Shown here one piece after another: positions 1-4,706 of a DNA stretch of 25,652 nt (within the stretch, counting starts at the first letter, position 1; each line of letters starts with the position of its first letter). The notes below the pieces were generated by a model, which was not told the DNA's origin, did no database searches, and saw nothing but the letters and a program-made list of their open reading frames with translations. The DNA lies in NCBI GenBank assembly GCA_003724275.1, contig RHFA01000126.1, forward strand, positions 1-25,652, given 5' to 3'. The stretch comes from Thaumarchaeota archaeon S13 (GTDB lineage: Archaea > Thermoproteota > Nitrososphaeria > Nitrososphaerales > Nitrosopumilaceae). Both the position numbers and the translations under genes were made by a program.

Positions 1-176
1 GGCGCGCCGCCCTCTGGCACGTGCGCCGTTAGGTACGGCTCAAAGAACACATAGTCTGACGCGTAGAGCATCACCACGAGCGTCGCGCCAAACGTTGCGG
101 CGGCCAGCGCGGCGCCGCTTGGGCGCGCAAGGACGTCGCGCGTGGACTGTGCCACCGCGCGCGCGCCGCGCGCCAT
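1..176 (-). CDS. Putative membrane protein, N-terminal part only (runs off window)
   Basis: An open frame starts at the ATG at 176-174 and runs without a stop to the window edge, giving 58 complete codons. The N-terminus is Arg/Ala-rich. It is followed by a hydrophobic stretch at about residues 20-42 (Gly-Ala-Ala-Leu-Ala through Val-Val-Met-Leu-Tyr to Val-Phe-Phe) that looks like one transmembrane helix or signal anchor. After that comes a polar segment with PYLTAHVPEGG. The start lies only 2 nt after the stop of the small zinc-finger gene, so the two are probably cotranscribed. I do not recognise the family, and the rest of the protein is outside the window. That it is real rests on the operon-like spacing and the sensible amino-acid composition. 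Confidence 0.6.
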   Translation of the reverse strand, partial: MARGARAVAQSTRDVLARPSGAALAAATFGATLVVMLYASDYVFFEPYLTAHVPEGGA

Positions 177-178
177 GG

Positions 179-355
179 CTAGCGCCTTCTAAACGCGCCG
201 ATAATCCTCGATATCGCCGAGTCTATCGGGCACGACTCTCCGCCTCCGGCGTGGCGCTCGGCGTGCCTCTCGTACTCGGGACGCGACCCAAACACCCTGT
301 CGCATCGCTCGCAGTAGATCTTTTGCGGGCCGGCGCCCCCACTGTCGTCTCCCAT
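179..355 (-). CDS. Small single C2H2 zinc-finger protein (58 aa)
   Basis: This 58-residue protein holds one classical C2H2 finger: Cys15 and Cys18, then His31 and His35, with spacing C-x2-C-x12-H-x3-H and the usual aromatic and hydrophobic core positions (Tyr14, Phe22, Tyr28). The C-terminus is basic (ends FRRR). The longer open frame continues upstream, but the ATG at 355 is preferred because a TATA box (TTATAA at 381-386) lies about 29 nt upstream, typical of a leaderless archaeal transcript. It probably binds nucleic acid or protein as a small regulator, but this is inference from the fold alone. It lies immediately upstream of the membrane-protein gene at the window edge and downstream of a second C2H2 gene with identical finger spacing. 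Confidence 0.8.
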   Translation of the reverse strand: MGDDSGGAGPQKIYCERCDRVFGSRPEYERHAERHAGGGESCPIDSAISRIIGAFRRR

Positions 356-380
356 CGCGCGCGCCGCGGCGGAGCCTGGG

Positions 381-388
381 TTATAAGC
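381..388 (-). promoter_or_regulatory. TATA box for the 58-aa zinc-finger gene
   Basis: On the minus strand this reads GCTTATAA, about 29 nt before the ATG at 355. The spacing fits a leaderless archaeal promoter. Confidence 0.6.
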
Positions 389-433
389 ATGTCGGGCCCG
401 CGGCGCGCCTAGGGGCGGCGCGTGCGCCTGTGA

Positions 434-450
434 GGGCCGTGCCACGGCCC
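434..450. repeat. Perfect 8-bp inverted repeat, 1-nt centre
   Basis: GGGCCGTG and CACGGCCC flank a single C. The repeat lies in the 126-bp gap between the two zinc-finger genes. It is downstream of the 122-aa gene's stop and about 50 bp upstream of the TATA box for the 58-aa gene. It could form a transcript hairpin (6-bp stem, 5-nt loop) or serve as a dimeric operator. It has no T tract, so it is not a convincing terminator. Confidence 0.35.
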
Positions 451-481
451 GGATGGCGGCATGGCCGGGCTCCCGGCACGC

Positions 482-850
482 CTAGAGGTAGTGTATGCGC
501 TTGTGCGCATTGTACTCCACCTCGTACTTTGTGACAAACCCGCAGTGCGGGCAGGCAAACATGTGGTCGCGCGGGCCGGTGCGTCCCTCGACTGGCTTGC
601 CCGTGAGCGAGTGTATGGTGACCGTGTTGCCGCGCGCAATGACGGACAGGCTTCGCGCCTCGCCGATAGAGTCGAGGTACTCCCTTATCGCCGTGACGGC
701 CTCGGACATGTCTAGGGCGTCCGAGTCGTCTAGGGGGGAGAGGGCAAACTTGTGGAGCTGCATCGCCGGGATTGCGCCGAGCTGGTCGGCGACGTACACG
801 GCGAGGTCGTGCATTATGGCCTCGACGTCTCCGCACTCGACGGTTATCAT
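482..850 (-). CDS. Conserved archaeal protein with C-terminal C2H2 zinc finger (122 aa)
   Basis: The protein has 122 residues. The first ~95 form an acidic alpha/beta domain I do not recognise (segments around VADQLGAIP and AIREYLDSIG). A zinc finger then ends the protein: Cys100, Cys103, His116, His120, again C-x2-C-x12-H-x3-H, two residues before the stop. The ATG at 850 is supported by a TATA-like element (TAAAATA on the minus strand) 28 nt upstream. The N-terminal part may bind a ligand or partner while the finger contacts DNA or RNA, but that is inference. The gene diverges from the 128-aa gene at 1044 across a 193-bp spacer that carries both promoters. Confidence 0.8.
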   Translation of the reverse strand: MITVECGDVEAIMHDLAVYVADQLGAIPAMQLHKFALSPLDDSDALDMSEAVTAIREYLDSIGEARSLSVIARGNTVTIHSLTGKPVEGRTGPRDHMFACPHCGFVTKYEVEYNAHKRIHYL

Positions 851-874
851 CGGCGCGCGCGCCGCGGCGGGGCG

Positions 875-881
875 TATTTTA
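875..881 (-). promoter_or_regulatory. TATA box for the 122-aa zinc-finger gene
   Basis: TAAAATA on the minus strand, about 28 nt upstream of the start at 850. The rest of the 851-1043 spacer is GC-rich and shows no gene. Confidence 0.55.
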
Positions 882-1012
882 GTCTAGGCGGCCCCGCGCG
901 CCGCGGGCAGGCCTGGCCCTGCCGCTGCGGCCCCGGCAGGCCGGGTTTCCGGGGCCGTCCCTGCGCCCAGGTGACGCCGCCCGCGGGTCGCGGGGCGCGC
1001 CGCCTCCGCACC

Positions 1013-1020
1013 GTTATATC
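1013..1020 (+). promoter_or_regulatory. TATA box for the gene at 1044
   Basis: GTTATATC sits about 28 nt upstream of the TTG at 1044 and is the main support for that non-ATG start. Confidence 0.5.
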
Positions 1021-1043
1021 GCCCTGCCGCGGCGCGGGCGGCG

Positions 1044-1430
1044 TTGGCCTCGTCAGAGTCCTTTGGGGCCCAGGAGGGCCATGGGGAGAGGGTGGTCGCG
1101 TGGATAAACGAGCGCGCCGCCAAGGACGGCGCCAGGCTCGAGGCGCGCCTCTATGGCCACACCATCCGCACGCGCAACTTTGGCTCCTTTGAGATGTTCT
1201 CGTGGGTGGGCGACGCGAGGGCCGCGCGGCGGGCCGTGGTCCGCGCGAGCAGGCGGTTTCGCGTCAGGGTCATAGAGGGCGGCTACAAGGCCAGGGAGAG
1301 GGTGCTTAGCACGAGGAGGGTCGACTATGCGATGGTCAGGGACGGCGAGCGCGTCCTCGGGAGGCTAAAGTTCGAGGCGCCCCGCCTGCGCGGCGGGCCG
1401 TGGGCCCTATGCGGCGAGGAGCTGCGCTAG
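1044..1430 (+). CDS. Conserved hypothetical protein (128 aa)
   Basis: This is a 128-residue basic protein with no family I can name. It looks like a compact alpha/beta domain: a helix near residues 15-30 (VVAWINERAAKDG), a segment with RNFGSFEMFSW near 47-57, then an Arg-rich part (RAARRAVVRASRRFRVRV). No membrane segment, signal peptide or metal motif is visible. The start is taken as TTG because it lies 28 nt after a TATA-like element and no ATG precedes the conserved-looking part. The gene is followed after 51 bp by the oxidoreductase at 1482, which has its own promoter. Confidence that it is coding is good; function is unknown. Confidence 0.65.
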   Translation: MASSESFGAQEGHGERVVAWINERAAKDGARLEARLYGHTIRTRNFGSFEMFSWVGDARAARRAVVRASRRFRVRVIEGGYKARERVLSTRRVDYAMVRDGERVLGRLKFEAPRLRGGPWALCGEELR

Positions 1431-1453
1431 GGGGCGCGGCGCGCCCGCACGAC

Positions 1454-1461
1454 TAAAATAA
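1454..1461 (+). promoter_or_regulatory. TATA box for the 3-hydroxyacid dehydrogenase gene
   Basis: TAAAATAA, centred about 25 nt upstream of the GTG start at 1482. Confidence 0.6.
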
Positions 1462-1481
1462 TCTCGCGCGCAGGCGCGCGC

Positions 1482-2348
1482 GTGCGCGTCGGGATTGTCG
1501 GAACCGGGATGCTCGGCGAGGCCGTCGGCCTGCGCCTGCTGTCCCGCGGCCACGACGTGGCGGCGCACAACCGCACGCGCGGCCGGACGGCGCGCCTCGC
1601 CAGCTCCGGCGCGGCCGTCATGGGCAGCGCGCGCGAGGTTGCTGCCGCCTCTGATGTCGCCATCACCTGCGTGACTGACGCCGACGCGGTCCGCGCCGTC
1701 ACGTTTGGGGTTGATGGCCTGGCCGCCGGCGTGCACGCGGGCCTCGTAATAGCGGACATGAGCACGATATGCCCGGACGACTCGCGCGAGATCTCGCGCC
1801 GCCTCCTGTCCGAGCACGGCGTTCGCATGATAGGCGTTCCCGTCATGGGCGGGCCGGACGCCGCAGCCGCCGGCGAGCTCGTCGTCATGGCCGACGGTGA
1901 CGCCGGGGCCATCAAGGCATGCGAGCCGGCCCTCAGGGACATATCCAGGGAGATCCACCGGCTCGGGGAGAGCGGAACCGCCCACACCATAAAGCTCGCG
2001 ATGAACCTGCAGATAGCGTCGCTTGCGATCTCTATATCCGAGGGCATAGAGCTCGCGCGCCGCGGCGGGGCCGACCCCGAGGACTTTCTAAAGGTCCTAA
2101 ACTCGACGTACTTTGCGACGGGCATGAGCCGCAAAAAGGCCCACAGGATGGCCCGCGGCGAGTACCCGCCGACGTTCCTGCTGCGCAACCTCGAAAAGGA
2201 CATCTCCATGGCCGTCCGCCTCGCAGGGTCGCGCGGCGCGTCGCTGCCCGGAGCGCTCGCGGCACGAGCGGCGTACGGCGAGGCCGTCAGGGCCGGCCAC
2301 GGCGGGCTCGACTATACCGGGATACTGCGCCACATATCTGGCTCCTAG
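1482..2348 (+). CDS. NAD(P)-dependent 3-hydroxyisobutyrate dehydrogenase family oxidoreductase
   Basis: At 288 residues this matches the usual length of the beta-hydroxyacid dehydrogenase family. The N-terminus has the Rossmann dinucleotide loop GIVGTGMLGEAVG (residues 4-16) followed by the second strand ending HNRT, where Asn-Arg-Thr favours NADP(H). The family's substrate-binding DMST appears near residue 92 and the glycine-rich VPVMGGPDAAAAGE near 118. The catalytic lysine is Lys171, followed by Asn175 (IKLAMN). The C-terminal part is the all-helical substrate domain. The reaction would be reversible oxidation of a 3-hydroxy acid or reduction of a semialdehyde; the substrate cannot be told from sequence, and glyoxylate/succinic-semialdehyde reductase is an alternative. 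The GTG start is supported by a TATA box 25 nt upstream. It overlaps the convergent DUF99 gene by 4 nt. Confidence 0.88.
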   Translation: MRVGIVGTGMLGEAVGLRLLSRGHDVAAHNRTRGRTARLASSGAAVMGSAREVAAASDVAITCVTDADAVRAVTFGVDGLAAGVHAGLVIADMSTICPDDSREISRRLLSEHGVRMIGVPVMGGPDAAAAGELVVMADGDAGAIKACEPALRDISREIHRLGESGTAHTIKLAMNLQIASLAISISEGIELARRGGADPEDFLKVLNSTYFATGMSRKKAHRMARGEYPPTFLLRNLEKDISMAVRLAGSRGASLPGALAARAAYGEAVRAGHGGLDYTGILRHISGS

Positions 2349-2962
2349 CGGCGCGCGACTGCACGCGCGAGGGCTCGCGCCACGCGGATCGGCTCGGGGA
2401 CCGCGCCGTGCGTCGTAAACGCGTCAAGGGCCGCCCTCGCGCCGTCGAGCGGGCAGCCGGCGCGCGCAATGAGGACAGTGTGGCCCGTGCGAAGCCTGAC
2501 TGCCTCCCTGCGCGGCAGGGCCGCGCACTCGGCGAGCTTTGCGGCCGGCTTGGCAAAGTGGCGCCGTATGGCGCCCTCGAGGCCAGCTGACTCGCGCCAC
2601 GTCACGGCGATCGCCGGCGCGCCGGTGAGTCGCGCGAGGCGCGCGACGTCGACGGTGTTGTACATGGATATGACCAGCCCGGAGACCATCGTGAGCGAGA
2701 CGTCGCTGCGGCCGAGGCGGGCGTGCATCGAGGCGATCGAGTCAGTCGCGTCGCTCCCCGAGACCGTCGAGGCCCCCATGACGGCGCCGTCGACGGCGCC
2801 GTCACGGCGCATGACGACGCCGGCTAGCGTCGAGGTGCGCGCGCGCGGCGCAAAGCTCTCCGCTATGCCGAGGCAGCGCAGGCCGCGCTTTTCGGCGTGG
2901 AGGCGCCTAATGGGCCGCCCGCCCCCTGTACCTGCGGTAGGCCAGCGCCGAAAAGGCGACAA
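2345..2962 (-). CDS. DUF99 (UPF0215) family protein
   Basis: The conserved core runs from LHAEKRGLRCLGIAESF through AGVVMRRDG and VMGASTVSGSDATDSI to GLVISMYNTVDV and GAPAIAVTWRES, the pattern of the archaeal DUF99 family, which is distantly related to endonuclease V folds. Its function is not established. The coordinates use the only canonical upstream start, TTG at 2962, giving 205 residues with 56 nt of out-of-frame overlap with the small membrane gene before it. An alternative is ATT at 2911-2909, which overlaps the upstream TAG by one base and begins exactly at the conserved region. No ATG or GTG exists between them, and the first internal ATG would cut into the domain. It is probably cotranscribed with the 37-aa membrane protein. 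Confidence 0.75.
   Translation of the reverse strand: MSPFRRWPTAGTGGGRPIRRLHAEKRGLRCLGIAESFAPRARTSTLAGVVMRRDGAVDGAVMGASTVSGSDATDSIASMHARLGRSDVSLTMVSGLVISMYNTVDVARLARLTGAPAIAVTWRESAGLEGAIRRHFAKPAAKLAECAALPRREAVRLRTGHTVLIARAGCPLDGARAALDAFTTHGAVPEPIRVARALARAVARR
2779..2804. repeat. 26-bp perfect palindrome inside the DUF99 gene
   Basis: Two adjacent copies of the self-complementary 12-mer GACGGCGCCGTC, flanked by T and A, form an exact 26-bp palindrome. In the coding frame it gives a DGAV-DGAV tandem. It may be a by-product of a local 12-bp duplication. Confidence 0.7.
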
Positions 2963-3020
2963 TGGCCGCCGAGACGGCCGACCATGACAGGAGCGCGGCG
3001 AGCTCGGCGTGGGCGGCCAT
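2907..3020 (-). CDS. Small single-span membrane protein (37 aa)
   Basis: This is a 37-codon frame starting at ATG 3020 with one hydrophobic helix (about residues 7-27, AALLSWSAVSAAIVAFSALA) followed by a basic tail (YRRYRGRAAH), so the C-terminus is likely cytoplasmic. A longer frame extends upstream, but a clear TATA box (CATAAATAC on the minus strand) about 30 nt before this ATG fixes the start. Its stop overlaps the possible ATT start of the DUF99 gene. It is too short to assign a family; small membrane proteins of this kind often modulate a larger partner, but nothing here shows which. Confidence 0.55.
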   Translation of the reverse strand: MAAHAELAALLSWSAVSAAIVAFSALAYRRYRGRAAH

Positions 3021-3045
3021 GGCCGCCGCGCGGGGGCGCGCCGCC

Positions 3046-3054
3046 GTATTTATG
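3046..3054 (-). promoter_or_regulatory. TATA box for the small membrane protein / DUF99 operon
   Basis: CATAAATAC on the minus strand, about 30 nt upstream of ATG 3020. No other TATA-like element precedes DUF99, so this probably drives both genes. Confidence 0.6.
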
Positions 3055-3121
3055 TTCGCGCGCGGGCTAGGCGGGCAGGCGCGGATGCCGGCGGCCGTGG
3101 CGCGCACGTCCCCCCATACGG

Positions 3122-3129
3122 CTAAATAT
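3122..3129 (+). promoter_or_regulatory. TATA box for the 69-aa zinc protein
   Basis: CTAAATAT, centred about 26 nt before the ATG at 3152. It argues against the earlier in-frame ATG at 3128, which overlaps the box. Confidence 0.6.
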
Positions 3130-3151
3130 GCGCGCTCGGCGGGGCGCGCCG

Positions 3152-3361
3152 ATGCCCGAGACTGTGTGCGCCGAGTGCGGCAAGCGCATGTACCACGAGA
3201 ACGAGACGACGCTAAAGGTCGAGGAGTCGGTCCACAAAAAGTTCTGCCGAAAGTCCGACGGCGCCTCGCACAGCTATATGCACAGGGCCTCGCACGCCGA
3301 CGACCCCCTCGACGCCGAGAGGGCCTCGGACGCAAAGGGGTCTCCCGTGCTAAAGAGGTAG
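3152..3361 (+). CDS. Small zinc-ribbon-like protein (69 aa)
   Basis: The frame from ATG 3152 gives 69 residues. Cys6 and Cys9 (CAEC) are followed by His28 and Cys32 (HKKFC), a plausible four-ligand zinc site with C-x2-C-x18-H-x3-C spacing. A charged tail follows. An in-frame ATG at 3128 is excluded because it lies inside the TATA box. I cannot name a characterised family; it resembles the small conserved zinc proteins frequent in Thaumarchaeota. It lies between divergent and tandem neighbours, each with its own promoter, so it is probably monocistronic. Confidence 0.7.
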   Translation: MPETVCAECGKRMYHENETTLKVEESVHKKFCRKSDGASHSYMHRASHADDPLDAERASDAKGSPVLKR

Positions 3362-3470
3362 GGCCGGCTCCCGGCGCCTCCCCGGCGACGGGGGCGGCAT
3401 GCGCGGCCAGGTGTGCCGCAGCCCCCGCCCTGGCCATGGCGCGCTGTCCGCGGGGGCATGCGGCCCGCAG

Positions 3471-3480
3471 GAATATATTC
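3471..3480 (+). promoter_or_regulatory. TATA box for the geranylgeranyl reductase gene
   Basis: GAATATATTC, about 28 nt before ATG 3504, selects that start over the longer upstream frame. The 3362-3503 gap otherwise holds only GC-rich sequence. Confidence 0.6.
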
Positions 3481-3503
3481 GGGTCGCGCCGGCGCGCGGC
3501 GCG

Positions 3504-4706
3504 ATGCCATCGCACGACGTCATAGTCGCCGGCGCAGGGCCGGCGGGCTCGTCGGCCGCGCGCGCGGCGGCCCTCGGCGGGGCTAGCGTGGCCCTGCTAG
3601 AGCGCGAGGCCGAGGTCGCGCAGTCTGTCCGGACCAGCGGCGTGACGTGGATGGACGCAATCAGGGAGTTTGGCATCCCGCGCGAATGCTACCACCCCGT
3701 GCGCACGTACTCCATGTTCTCGCCGCGCAACGAGGTCGTCGTGCGCGACTCGGCCGCGCGTGCGGCGGTCCTTGACGTGCGGCGCACGTACAGGCGGCTT
3801 GCCTCGCGCGCAGTCGAGGCCGGCGCGGAGCTCCACGCGGGCACGCCCGCCAAGGGGCCGATCCTCGAGGGCGGGGCCGTGCGCGGCGTGCGCACCGCGC
3901 GCGCAGAGTTTCGCGCGCGCGTCACCGTGGACGCCACCGGATTCCACTCGGCAGTCGCTCGCGGCGCCGGCCTCGTGGCCCCGTGGCGCAGGTTTGGCGT
4001 GGGCGCAGAGTGGGAGGCCCATGCCGAGGGCGCCGAGGAGGACGAGTGGTGGCTCATGGTCGGATCAGAGTACTCGCCGGCCGGCTATGCGTGGGTCTTT
4101 CCGCTCGGGGGCGACATGGTCAGGATTGGCGTCGGCATCGCAAAGCCCGAGTCCGGCGAGGACCCCGCCGCACGCCTCGCTCGCCTGCTAGAGCGCAGGC
4201 CGGGGCCCCTCGCGCGCCTCGGGAGGGTGGAGACGACCGAGTACCACTATGGCATAATCCCAAACGGCGGCGCCTCTCGCAAGACCGTCCATGACGGCCT
4301 CCTCCTCGCCGGCGACACGGCGGGCCAGGCAAACCCCATAGTCCTAGAGGGCATACGCCACGCGATCCGCTACGGCGAGTCGGCGGGGCGCGAGGCGGCG
4401 CGCGCGGCGGCCTCTGGCGACGCCTCGGCCCGCGCGATGCGCGGCTATGAAAAGTCCTGGAGGCGCGAGATCGCATCCAGGATCCGCGCCGCCTCGCGCG
4501 TGCAGGACCGCTGGCTGGACCTGGACGACGCGGCGTGGGACGCCGAGCTTGACGCGATTCGCGGGCTCTCGGCTGACGAGTTTCTCGACTTTGTCAGGGG
4601 CGACTTTGGCCCCGGCTATATCGCGCGCATGGCCGCCGCGCACCCTCGGCTGGCCGCGCGGCAGCTCGGCAGGCTCGTCGCCGGCGCGCTTAGCGGCCCA
4701 CGCTGA
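3504..4706 (+). CDS. Geranylgeranyl reductase family FAD-dependent oxidoreductase
   Basis: From ATG 3504 the protein has 400 residues, normal for archaeal digeranylgeranylglycerophospholipid reductases. The N-terminal FAD/Rossmann motif GAGPAG is at residues 10-15, followed by the strand ending LLERE. The second flavin motif, LLAGDTAGQANPIVLEG, lies near residues 268-284, as expected for the p-hydroxybenzoate hydroxylase-like fold of this family. The family reduces geranylgeranyl double bonds of archaeal ether lipids or of isoprenoid precursors, often at the membrane surface. Archaea usually carry several paralogs, so the exact substrate (lipid, geranylgeranyl-PP or menaquinone side chain) is uncertain. 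Its 3' end overlaps the convergent secreted-protein gene by 17 nt. Confidence 0.88.
   Translation: MPSHDVIVAGAGPAGSSAARAAALGGASVALLEREAEVAQSVRTSGVTWMDAIREFGIPRECYHPVRTYSMFSPRNEVVVRDSAARAAVLDVRRTYRRLASRAVEAGAELHAGTPAKGPILEGGAVRGVRTARAEFRARVTVDATGFHSAVARGAGLVAPWRRFGVGAEWEAHAEGAEEDEWWLMVGSEYSPAGYAWVFPLGGDMVRIGVGIAKPESGEDPAARLARLLERRPGPLARLGRVETTEYHYGIIPNGGASRKTVHDGLLLAGDTAGQANPIVLEGIRHAIRYGESAGREAARAAASGDASARAMRGYEKSWRREIASRIRAASRVQDRWLDLDDAAWDAELDAIRGLSADEFLDFVRGDFGPGYIARMAAAHPRLAARQLGRLVAGALSGPR

Noticed and set aside
381..836. 151-codon minus-strand frame over the zinc-finger gene
   Set aside because: It overlaps the 122-aa zinc-finger gene in another frame, is His/Arg/Pro-rich and has no motif.
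3021..3515. Extension of the small membrane protein to a 202-residue protein
   Set aside because: The upstream part is Arg/Pro-rich shadow overlapping two plus-strand genes, and the TATA box lies inside it.
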